The notes under the pieces: model-generated
Told to the model about the DNA's origin: nothing
Database searches by the model: none
Seen by the model: only the letters and a program-made list of their open reading frames with translations
Shown: positions 14,331-22,094 of the stretch, in pieces
Layout of the letters: each line of letters starts with the position of its first letter
How positions within the stretch are numbered: position 1 is the stretch's first letter
Made by a program: the position numbers and the translations under genes
Source: Veillonella sp. CHU740
Lineage (GTDB): Bacteria > Bacillota > Negativicutes > Veillonellales > Veillonellaceae
DNA length: 64,000 nt
Reading direction: 5' to 3'
Assembly (NCBI RefSeq): GCF_003992055.1
Contig: NZ_RQVD01000004.1
Span: 62,001-126,000 of the forward strand

Positions 14331-15830
14331 ATGAAGTATACAAGTACGCGTAGTCATGAAACGGTGAGCGAAACATTCGCATTGCTCAATGGATTGGCAA
14401 GTGATAGTGGTCTGTACGTGCCAGAAACATTTCCAGAGAAATGTCTTTCCTACCAAGATGTGGCAGACAAAAGTTATGAAGAAATTGCACTGGTGGTGTT
14501 GAGTAAATTATTTACTACTTTCACAGAAGCAGAATTAGAAACCATGATTCGCAGTGCTTACAATACAGTGAACTTTGATACGCCGGACATGGCGCCTATG
14601 CACTCTTTGTTGGAACGAGTGTCCGTGTTAGAGTTGTTCCACGGTCGCACTCAAGCCTTTAAAGATATGGCATTATCCTTGTTCCCATACTTGTTGGTGG
14701 CAGCAAAGGAAGCGGAAAAAGAAACGAAAGAAGTGTTGATCTTGACAGCTACCTCTGGTGATACTGGAAAAGCCGCTTTAGAAGGGTTCAAAGATGTGCC
14801 GGGAACGCATATTCAAGTGTTCTTCCCTACAGACGGCGTTAGCCCAATGCAACAAGAGCAAATGCAAAAGCAAGAAGGTGCGAACGTTAATGTAACGGCC
14901 ATCGAAGGTAACTTTGATGATGCGCAACAATTCTTGAAACGTCTCTTTGTGGATGCTGATGTGGCGAAGGAAGTAGCAGAGAAAGGTGTGAAGTTCTCCT
15001 CTGCTAACTCTATTAATATCGGTCGTTTAGCACCACAAGTGGTGTACTATGTAGCGGCCTATGCGGAGTTAGTGAATACAGGCGCTATCCATGAAGATGA
15101 AGCGTTTAATGTAGTGGTACCGACAGGTAACTTCGGCAATATTTTGGCGGCTTACTATGCAAAACGCATGGGTATTCCTGTGGGCAAATTGATCTGTGCA
15201 TCGAACCAAAATAATGTGCTCGCAGACTTCTTTAGTACTGGTACATACGATATGAATCGCCCATTTTATACGACCATCTCTCCATCCATGGATATTTTAG
15301 AAAGTTCTAACTTTGAACGTTTTATCTATTATGTGAGCGGTGAAAATGCAGAATTGACAGCACAGCGCATGAAAGCGTTGAAAGCAGAGGGAAAATTCTC
15401 TGTCACTCCAGAAGAACTACAAGCGGTGCAAAAAGAATTTGCCGGCGCTTATGTAGATGATGATATGACGAAAGCAGTTATCGAGCAAGTATACAACTCC
15501 TATGGCTATGTGATGGATCCTCACACTGCGGTGGCGATGGGTGCTTACATGAAAGAATTGGAAGCCCATCCAGAAGATGGTCATCGTCATACAGTGATTG
15601 CCTCCACGGCGCATCCTTTCAAATTCCCAACACCAATTTGTGAAGCTTTGGATATCAAAGTAGGTTCGACTCCTTATGAAAGTTTAGACAATATTTCGGC
15701 TGTGACAGGCGTGGGGTGCCCAAAACAATTGGCAGAGTTACAACATAAGCCATTGCGTTTCACTAAGGTGATTCCGAAAGAATCTATGAAAGAAGAAATT
15801 CTATCCTTTGTGGATACGTTCAAACAATAG
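14331..15830 (+). CDS. thrC: Threonine synthase
   Basis: ThrC is a PLP enzyme that turns O-phosphohomoserine into threonine, the last step of threonine synthesis. The 499 residues fit the longer, E. coli/yeast-like class. The N-terminal RSHETVSETFALLNGLASDSGLY (shown in part) is typical, and HGRTQAFKDMAL carries the PLP lysine (about residue 112). TSGDTGKAALEGF and PTGNFGNILAAYYAK are the phosphate and cofactor loops. A strong promoter lies upstream. The EamA transporter and gnd follow closely and may be co-transcribed. Confidence 0.96.
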   Translation: MKYTSTRSHETVSETFALLNGLASDSGLYVPETFPEKCLSYQDVADKSYEEIALVVLSKLFTTFTEAELETMIRSAYNTVNFDTPDMAPMHSLLERVSVLELFHGRTQAFKDMALSLFPYLLVAAKEAEKETKEVLILTATSGDTGKAALEGFKDVPGTHIQVFFPTDGVSPMQQEQMQKQEGANVNVTAIEGNFDDAQQFLKRLFVDADVAKEVAEKGVKFSSANSINIGRLAPQVVYYVAAYAELVNTGAIHEDEAFNVVVPTGNFGNILAAYYAKRMGIPVGKLICASNQNNVLADFFSTGTYDMNRPFYTTISPSMDILESSNFERFIYYVSGENAELTAQRMKALKAEGKFSVTPEELQAVQKEFAGAYVDDDMTKAVIEQVYNSYGYVMDPHTAVAMGAYMKELEAHPEDGHRHTVIASTAHPFKFPTPICEALDIKVGSTPYESLDNISAVTGVGCPKQLAELQHKPLRFTKVIPKESMKEEILSFVDTFKQ

Positions 15831-15837
15831 GTGACCT

Positions 15838-16692
15838 ATGGTACAAGCATTTTTCTTTTCCCTTATGTCATCCTTTGCATTTAGTATCATGAATTTATTC
15901 GTGAAACTTCTAGGCGATGGTATGCCTGCGGCAGAGGTGACATTTTTCAGAGGGCTCATAGGAACAATTGCCGTACTCATAGTGATGCGACAAAAAGGAA
16001 TTTCCTTTTCCACAGAACATCGAGGACTATTAACCTTGCGAGGTATCTTTGGTGGACTAGGAAATTTGAGTAATTTCATTGCCTTGGTGTATATGTCCAT
16101 GGCAGATGCGTCTATCTTATTCCAACTGTCTGGCATATTCGTGCTGATTTTCAGCAATATTGTATTGAAAGAAAAATTACCCAATGGATCTGCTAAATGG
16201 CTAGGATTGATTTTCTTGGCTGTTGTATATATGATTCAGCCTTGGAATTTATCAGGCTTGCATTGGTATTCTTTCATTGCCATTGCAGGGGCTGCCTTAT
16301 CGGCGGCGGCCTATACAACGATTCGTACCATTAGCTTAAAAGGTGGACATAGTTCCTATGAAATCATGTTCTATTTCTTGGTGACCACCATGCTAGTAGG
16401 GGGAATCGTGATGATACCAGATTTTGTGTGGCCCAACGCAACGCAAGCGCTCTATTTAGGGATTATTGGTGCCATTTCCGTAGTGGCACAGTTCTTCTTG
16501 ACTGGCGCATTTGTAGCAACGAATGCAGTGGTGGCACAATTTATGCAATATGTAGGGGTATTCTTTAACTCCTTCTGGGGATTTATCGTCTTCGGAGAAA
16601 ACCTAGCTTTGGCAACCGTCATTGCAGGTATTATTATGTTTAGTTCATCAGTGATGTTGGCTCGTTTGAAAGAACAAGCTCGCGCACAGTAG
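15838..16692 (+). CDS. EamA/DMT family transporter
   Basis: A 284-residue membrane protein with about ten hydrophobic segments arranged as two EamA repeats (1 to about 140 and about 143-284). FRGLIG and [10 protein letters not shown] in the first half and the [11 protein letters not shown] junction mark the family (drug/metabolite exporters). The ATG follows the thrC stop by only 7 bases with AGGTGA between them, so expression with thrC is likely. An amino-acid export role is possible from the context but not shown. Confidence 0.88.
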   Translation: MVQAFFFSLMSSFAFSIMNLFVKLLGDGMPAAEVTFFRGLIGTIAVLIVMRQKGISFSTEHRGLLTLRGIFGGLGNLSNFIALVYMSMADASILFQLSGIFVLIFSNIVLKEKLPNGSAKWLGLIFLAVVYMIQPWNLSGLHWYSFIAIAGAALSAAAYTTIRTISLKGGHSSYEIMFYFLVTTMLVGGIVMIPDFVWPNATQALYLGIIGAISVVAQFFLTGAFVATNAVVAQFMQYVGVFFNSFWGFIVFGENLALATVIAGIIMFSSSVMLARLKEQARAQ

Positions 16693-16715
16693 TCAATCAA
16701 GAAAGAGGTATGACG

Positions 16716-18131
16716 ATGAGTGAAAAATTATATCAATTTGGTCTAGTCGGTTTGGCTGTTATGGGACAAAACTTGGCCCGCAACATTGCCCGTCATGGAT
16801 TCAGTATTGCAGTGTACAACCGTACACCACAAAAAACAGACGAGTTTGTAGCCAACTACAGCCACGAAGGGACAATCGGTGGAGCACATACTCCAGAGGA
16901 GTTTGTAGCGATGTTAGAAAAACCTCGTAAAATCATGTTCTTGGTGAAAGCAGGCCAACCTGTGGACGACATGATTGAAGCCTTCTTGCCATATTTAGAC
17001 CAAGGCGATACATTAATCGACGGTGGTAACTCTCATTACCCAGATACAATTCGTCGCACAAAATACTTAGAATCTAAAGGTTTCCGTTTCCTAGGGGTAG
17101 GCGTATCTGGCGGTGAAGAAGGTGCCTTGAATGGACCAAGCTTGATGCCAGGTGGTAACGAAGCGTCTTACAACGAATTGGCTCCTATCTTTACAGCTAT
17201 TGCAGCACAAGTAGCAGATGGTCCTTGCTGCACATACGTAGGCGATAATGGTGCAGGTCACTATGTAAAAATGGTGCACAATGGTATCGAATACGGCGAT
17301 ATGCAATTAATTTCCGAAGCCTACTTCATGATGAAAGAATTACTTCGCATGAGCGATGATGAAATCGGCGATGTATTTGCAAAATGGAACACAGGACTAT
17401 TAGATTCTTACTTAATTGAAATCACTGCTAAAATTATGAAAGTCAAAGATACTGATGGAACTCCATTAGTAGAAAAAATCTTGGACAAAGCAGGTCAAAA
17501 AGGTACTGGTAAATGGACGAGCCAAGAAGGTTTAGACCTTGGCGTGCCAATCCCAACTATCGCCGAAGCGGTGTTCGCTCGTGCTATGTCTGCCTACAAA
17601 TCTGAACGTGTGTTGGCAGAACCAGTGTTAGCAGGCCCTACAGAAGTTTTTGAAGGCGATAAAGAAGCCTTAGTAGATGCCATTCATTCTGCATTATATG
17701 CGTCTAAAATTTGCTCCTATGCACAAGGGTTTGCATTGATTAAAGCAGCGGCGAAAGAATATAACTGGAATATCAACTTCGGAGATATGGCCTTATTATG
17801 GCGTGGTGGATGTATCATTCGGGCAGCATTCTTAGAAGACATCAAAAAAGCTTTCACGAATAATCCAGATTTGAATAATTTGATGTTGGATCCATTCTTC
17901 GCAGAAGCATTGCAAACACACCAAGCAAAATGGCGTGAAGCGATCATTGCAGCGAAACGTTACGGTATCCCAACACCAGCTTTCAGTGCATCCTTAGATT
18001 ACTTCGACTCCTATCGTCGTGGCGTATTGCCAGCAAACCTAATCCAAGGACAACGTGATTTCTTCGGTGCTCATACTTACGAACGCACAGACAAAGAAGG
18101 TACATTCCATACAGAATGGACAGACGCGTAA
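16716..18131 (+). CDS. gnd: 6-Phosphogluconate dehydrogenase (decarboxylating)
   Basis: Gnd oxidises 6-phosphogluconate to ribulose 5-phosphate, CO2 and NADPH in the pentose phosphate pathway. The 471 residues show the N-terminal NADP fold [22 protein letters not shown], the catalytic segment [33 protein letters not shown], the helical C-domain GTGKWTSQ, and the tail motif [15 protein letters not shown] chose the ATG at 16716 (AGAGG seven bases before) over 16710, where the ribosome site would almost touch the start. It closes the thrC-EamA-gnd run. Confidence 0.96.
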   Translation: MSEKLYQFGLVGLAVMGQNLARNIARHGFSIAVYNRTPQKTDEFVANYSHEGTIGGAHTPEEFVAMLEKPRKIMFLVKAGQPVDDMIEAFLPYLDQGDTLIDGGNSHYPDTIRRTKYLESKGFRFLGVGVSGGEEGALNGPSLMPGGNEASYNELAPIFTAIAAQVADGPCCTYVGDNGAGHYVKMVHNGIEYGDMQLISEAYFMMKELLRMSDDEIGDVFAKWNTGLLDSYLIEITAKIMKVKDTDGTPLVEKILDKAGQKGTGKWTSQEGLDLGVPIPTIAEAVFARAMSAYKSERVLAEPVLAGPTEVFEGDKEALVDAIHSALYASKICSYAQGFALIKAAAKEYNWNINFGDMALLWRGGCIIRAAFLEDIKKAFTNNPDLNNLMLDPFFAEALQTHQAKWREAIIAAKRYGIPTPAFSASLDYFDSYRRGVLPANLIQGQRDFFGAHTYERTDKEGTFHTEWTDA

Positions 18132-18203
18132 AACATATATAGATATGTCCATATAATTACGATGTCTGTTGGTACATCAGTGGTTGGATTTTGATAAGAT
18201 ATG

Positions 18204-18250
18204 TATATAACAAAAGTCCCTAGGAGTTACCTGGGGATTTTGTTATATAT
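18204..18250 (+). terminator. gnd: Terminator after gnd
   Basis: A long imperfect stem pairs ATATAACAAAA-TCCC with GGGA-TTTTGTTATAT around a small inner stem. It is about 75 bases after the gnd stop. Confidence 0.75.
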
Positions 18251-18296
18251 CGTAGGGTATACTTAAAAATTAGGTGACTTTAAGGAGTTAGAGCAT

Positions 18297-19739
18297 ATGA
18301 AGCATATGAGAGTGTTATTTACAACTGTTATAGTACTATTTATGATGGTTGTTTCGGGGTGTGTGAAAACAGAGACGGGAACCACGATTCATACAGATGG
18401 TAGTATTACTAACCGGATTAATATGCAGTTATTGCCAGTCATGGCAAAACTTAATCTAAAAGGCTTTTCACAAGATATTGAACAAGAGTTCCAAAAGCGA
18501 GGATATGTAACGCATCGTATTGAAAATGGTGTAGAAGGCTCTAAAAACTATTCTTCTATACAGGAAGCTGTAGCAAGTGGAGAAGCTATTTTCAATCCAT
18601 CAAATAGATTTGGCGGGGTTCGTTATAAATCAGGATGGTTATATGATGTGTACGATCTTGATTTATCTATAAAGGCAGATTTCGATAGTCAGACTGATGC
18701 TTATGCAAAAGAAATTATTGATCAAATGGAGGTCACGTATCATTTAGATATTCCTAATGCAGTGCTTACGACAAATGCTGATACGGTTAGCAAAGATAGA
18801 CGCTCCTTGACATGGGATATCAAGAAAGCTTATACACGTGGTGAAGGAGTGCCTATTAAAGCGACGTTTAAGGTGTATCATCCAATGGGGATTGCCATAT
18901 TTGTTGGAACTATAATAGTTTTATTCGTAGTATCAATTATATTATTGGTACAGATTAAAAATAAACAAAATATATCTGAGGCGTATATTAAGAAAGTTCG
19001 TATTTTCGCTGGTGTAATGATGACGGTGGGAGCAATACTATTTTTGTTTGTATTTGCTAAATTTTTGCTTCCTCCTCATCTAAGTGAGCAGGATAAGGTA
19101 ACTAAAGAATCGATCCGAGAGATGAAAGGTAGTAGTTGGAATTTAGTAAAACAAATTCCTGAAGCAAAAACTCCTGAAGAAAAAACTCAAATAAAGCTTG
19201 ATGAATTTGCAAAACGATATAAATGGAAAACTCTTGGAAAATTATTGGCTACAAGTGAACATGATGATGCAGGATTTACAACTTTAGTAGAACAAGATGG
19301 GGAGAAAGTTATTGCCGTTTATAGTAAAGAACTGGATGAACTGGCTTTAATACGTAATGCTAGTCCTAAAACAGATGTCTTGAAACAATTTTTTATTCCC
19401 TCTAAATATGGAGCAGGTAGCCATAAACCATATGAACCGTTAGGTATTTTGTTGCAACGAATTGGTAAGCATCCAAAGGATATTACTGATACAAATGTAT
19501 TACTTGGAGGGTTTGAAGGAACAGGCTTTTCGGCCAATATAGTTGTTTTATATGGTATCTCTACGGAGACTAAGAATATTCATAAATCGGGTTATTACTA
19601 TGGGTTTATAAGACACGTTAGTGAATTTACACTTCCTAAATATGAAGTTAGAGATAAAGGAAATGTATTGTTAATTGATATTATGTTAGATCATGCGGAA
19701 TCTTTGGTCAAAGATGCAGAACACAAGGGGCTGATGTAA
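18297..19739 (+). CDS. Lipoprotein with two internal membrane segments
   Basis: This 480-residue protein begins with a lipoprotein signal (lipobox VVSGC, Cys22). Residues 25-190 form a beta-rich extracellular part whose ending DIPNAVLTTNAD...LTWDI resembles LppM/DUF3153-type lipoproteins. Two hydrophobic segments follow (about 198-220 and 236-258), then a 220-residue C-terminal domain I do not recognise. With lipid anchor plus two spans, both large domains would face outside. AAGGAG precedes the ATG. The next small exported-protein gene follows by 70 bases. Function unknown. Confidence 0.7.
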   Translation: MKHMRVLFTTVIVLFMMVVSGCVKTETGTTIHTDGSITNRINMQLLPVMAKLNLKGFSQDIEQEFQKRGYVTHRIENGVEGSKNYSSIQEAVASGEAIFNPSNRFGGVRYKSGWLYDVYDLDLSIKADFDSQTDAYAKEIIDQMEVTYHLDIPNAVLTTNADTVSKDRRSLTWDIKKAYTRGEGVPIKATFKVYHPMGIAIFVGTIIVLFVVSIILLVQIKNKQNISEAYIKKVRIFAGVMMTVGAILFLFVFAKFLLPPHLSEQDKVTKESIREMKGSSWNLVKQIPEAKTPEEKTQIKLDEFAKRYKWKTLGKLLATSEHDDAGFTTLVEQDGEKVIAVYSKELDELALIRNASPKTDVLKQFFIPSKYGAGSHKPYEPLGILLQRIGKHPKDITDTNVLLGGFEGTGFSANIVVLYGISTETKNIHKSGYYYGFIRHVSEFTLPKYEVRDKGNVLLIDIMLDHAESLVKDAEHKGLM

Positions 19740-19809
19740 TATATACTTTGTAACTGCTTTGATAATCGAGTTGCGAAAGGCTTTATGTTATCTTCGAAAG
19801 GAGAATATC

Positions 19810-20220
19810 GTGAAATTATTATGCAAGATGCTGTTTTGTGCCTTATTAGGGGTTATATGGTTTAATGTAATGCATGTGGATGCACATTATTTGGATGAAG
19901 ATCCAAACTATCGTTTGGTGTTAGTTGAGACGGATGAGAAGACATACGTTGATACATCATCAGTCCATCCCTTTGTTGATGAATATGGTAATAAAGCGTT
20001 TACCGTTATAACGGTACAAAAATTCTATGGAAATGTAGAAGAGAAGACACATGCTTTTTCCGTAGCTTCAGATGGTACAGTGTACTATAAATATATGAAT
20101 AGAGGAGACTGGCAATCATTTATGTTCATATTAAATTCAACACGTGTTATGGATAATGATCTTGCGCAGGTGTTTTTCAATGGCTATCAATTAGCTTATG
20201 GAAAAGAGTATAGAAGATAA
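19810..20220 (+). CDS. Small exported protein of unknown function
   Basis: 136 residues starting at a GTG with GAAAGGAG six bases before it; the in-frame TTG 17 codons upstream has no ribosome site. The N-terminus (MKLLCKMLFCALLGVIWFNV) is a signal peptide or anchor. The mature part has about six beta strands with the pattern TYVDTSSVHPFVDEYGN, resembling the short surface-antigen-like proteins common in Negativicutes, where a residue change is read out as response to a condition; this likeness is weak. It is followed by a strong terminator. Confidence 0.65.
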   Translation: MKLLCKMLFCALLGVIWFNVMHVDAHYLDEDPNYRLVLVETDEKTYVDTSSVHPFVDEYGNKAFTVITVQKFYGNVEEKTHAFSVASDGTVYYKYMNRGDWQSFMFILNSTRVMDNDLAQVFFNGYQLAYGKEYRR

Positions 20221-20334
20221 GTGAGTTTCTTCTAGGTAAGGCGATCAGGATATAGTTGGACTATTGATGGTCTAGTTGCATGGCTTACATGTGTGACATC
20301 ATATTTTGAACCTAGCGTAGTCTCTTTGTGATAA

Positions 20335-20390
20335 TAAAAAAGGGCTGTACCGACGTGTATTTCTATTACACTTCGTGTACAGTCCTTTTT
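20335..20390 (+). terminator. Terminator after the small exported-protein genes
   Basis: AAAAAGG-CTGTAC pairs with GTACAG-CCTTTTT, with an inner GTGTA/TTACAC stem, and ends in a T run. The 115 bases between the stop codon and this stem contain nothing I recognise. Confidence 0.85.
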
Positions 20391-20521
20391 ATATGCTTTT
20401 TCGCATATAGAGTGCTTTTGTTGATAAAGTTCTTAGATTCTATAATAGTAAAGTATTAAAGAGAATAAGTTATGGGTTACACCATTTTGAGCGGTTCAGA
20501 GTTTGTATGCTTCTGCTAAGC

Positions 20522-20571
20522 AAAAAGAATAGCACCAGCTATTTAGATAGCTAGTGCTAAGAACTTTTTTA
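20522..20571. terminator. Bidirectional terminator
   Basis: TAGCAC-AGCTAT pairs with ATAGCT-GTGCTA around TTAG, flanked by AAAAAG and CTTTTTT. It faces the minus-strand gene at 20626-20991 and backs the plus-strand genes. Confidence 0.8.
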
Positions 20572-20625
20572 TGAGCAGCCCTCACATTTGACAAAGAACC
20601 AGTTTTTAAGAGTGCAATGAACACC

Positions 20626-20991
20626 TTATACATAATTAAAAGCTAATTGTAGAATTTTGTCAACATCACTATTTGGCCATACTAAATGCATAACAGGGTC
20701 ATTTGGGCTTAAATCATAGCGCCAATGATTACGCCCCATATTTAAAAAGCGCCAGTTTTCAATGCCAATAACTCGACCGTTGATGACATTTTTCACTCGT
20801 ACACGTAGGCCCAATAAATTAGGACTCCAATTAATAGATTCAGTCATAACATAGGAATCGGTACGTTCTCCAGTTTTTTCATCTGTATACGAATACACCC
20901 ATGTATCGACAGCATTTGCTTCCATAGGAGTTGCTATAAACATAAATCCAAATAGACAGACGATGGCTAACAACATACGACGTAGTTTCAT
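20626..20991 (-). CDS. Small exported protein of unknown function
   Basis: 121 residues with a signal peptide (1 to about 28, ANA|VD). The mature part contains two Trp-rich strands (VDTWVYSYTDEKTG and NHWRYDLSPND), which suggests a compact beta fold. The start is the ATG at 20991 with AAAGGAGC in front; the frame upstream lacks a ribosome site. It lies 61 bases after the UPF0173 hydrolase gene on the same strand. No family recognised. Confidence 0.65.
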   Translation of the reverse strand: MKLRRMLLAIVCLFGFMFIATPMEANAVDTWVYSYTDEKTGERTDSYVMTESINWSPNLLGLRVRVKNVINGRVIGIENWRFLNMGRNHWRYDLSPNDPVMHLVWPNSDVDKILQLAFNYV

Positions 20992-21052
20992 AAGATGAGC
21001 TCCTTTGTATTTTAATATATATGAGTATTGATACGTTTTACCTATGAGAAGT

Positions 21053-21727
21053 TTATAACTCAATCGTTTCTCCAGGGGCTACGACAAGTCCTGCTTGTTT
21101 ATGTTTCGCTTCTAATAGAGCTACGAAGGTAGCAGGTTCTCTGTCGATGACAGGCCATGTCTTATAATGGATTGGAATGGTTGTATTCGCTTGGATCCAA
21201 GATGCAGCTGTGACAGCATCTTCTACACCCATTGTGAAGTTATCTCCGATTGGTAATAGTGCATAATCGATGTCGCCGTGGCGATTGATTAATTTCATGT
21301 CGCTAAATAGTGCTGTATCGCCTGCGAAGTAAATGCGCTTGCCGAAAAATTCAATGATAACGCCTGCCGCATGTCCCCCAGGTACACCGGAACCGTGGAA
21401 AGCAGGTGTTAATCGGATGGAACCAAATGGAAAGTCAAATTTTCCACCTAGATGCATGGCGTGTGTACGAGCGCCTGCGGAAGCTGCCTTACCTGCTACC
21501 TCGGCTGTGGAGATAACAAGGGCATCGTTTTTCTTGGCAATTGTATCTGTATCGCCATAATGATCATCATGACCATGGGACACAAAGATATATTGGCATT
21601 GTATATCTTCTGCCTTGGCTATATCCCAAGTATTGCCTGTGAAAAATGGGTCACATACTAGTGTTACATCACTATTGGTAATTGAAAATGTAGCGTGACC
21701 ATAATAGGTTAAACTTACTTTACTCAT
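21053..21727 (-). CDS. UPF0173 metal-dependent hydrolase (metallo-beta-lactamase fold)
   Basis: A 224-residue cytosolic protein of the MBL-fold UPF0173 group. The N-terminal YYGHATFSI and CDPFFTGN are typical, and the metal-binding SHGHDDHYGD (about 50-59) gives the HxHxDH motif. FAGDTALF supplies the bridging Asp, and PIHYKTWPVI the last His. Length and motif order match the family. Its physiological substrate is unknown. AGGGAGGG precedes the ATG. Confidence 0.93.
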   Translation of the reverse strand: MSKVSLTYYGHATFSITNSDVTLVCDPFFTGNTWDIAKAEDIQCQYIFVSHGHDDHYGDTDTIAKKNDALVISTAEVAGKAASAGARTHAMHLGGKFDFPFGSIRLTPAFHGSGVPGGHAAGVIIEFFGKRIYFAGDTALFSDMKLINRHGDIDYALLPIGDNFTMGVEDAVTAASWIQANTTIPIHYKTWPVIDREPATFVALLEAKHKQAGLVVAPGETIEL

Positions 21728-21864
21728 ACGAATCCCTCCCTCTCTGTATGGTACTTTGATTATATCATTTGAGAAATAATGAGAGCAATCATAAATTTAA
21801 TGTTTAGGGGGATAATAGAAGGTCTTCTTAGCTTTATTTATCTGTCATACATGAATGATACTTG

Positions 21865-21915
21865 TATAAAACAACTGATTCTTACAGATATGTGAGAGTC
21901 AGTTGTTTTTTATAA
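21865..21915. terminator. Hairpin terminator in front of the accessory island
   Basis: AAAACAACTGA pairs with TCAGTTGTTTT, extended by a TTCT/AGAG-like inner region, with a T run. No gene on the plus strand lies just upstream, so it may insulate the island promoter that follows 40 bases later. Confidence 0.6.
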
Positions 21916-21949
21916 ATGTGATGTCTTTCTTAGAAGAATGTTTTGGTAT

Positions 21950-21981
21950 AAATGTTGACGGGGGGGGACATTATATATACT
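21950..21981 (+). promoter_or_regulatory. Poly-G promoter 1 (probably phase-variable)
   Basis: TTGACG (21955-21960) is a good -35, then a run of eight G (21960-21967), then ACATTATA and TATACT (21976-21981). The spacer is 15 bp, two short of optimal. The G run lies wholly between the boxes, so slipped-strand gain of two G would give 17 bp. AATGT and ACATT form short inverted arms around the run. The same 23-base block recurs at 26164-26186. Confidence 0.7.
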
Positions 21982-22094
21982 TATTGTATATTAGAGGAAT
22001 ATTTTGCTATCTAATAATTTAATAATATATAAGTATGGGAGTTCATAGTGATGATTCAATGTGAATGCTTTCATATGAATAAAGGGAGAAAAAG

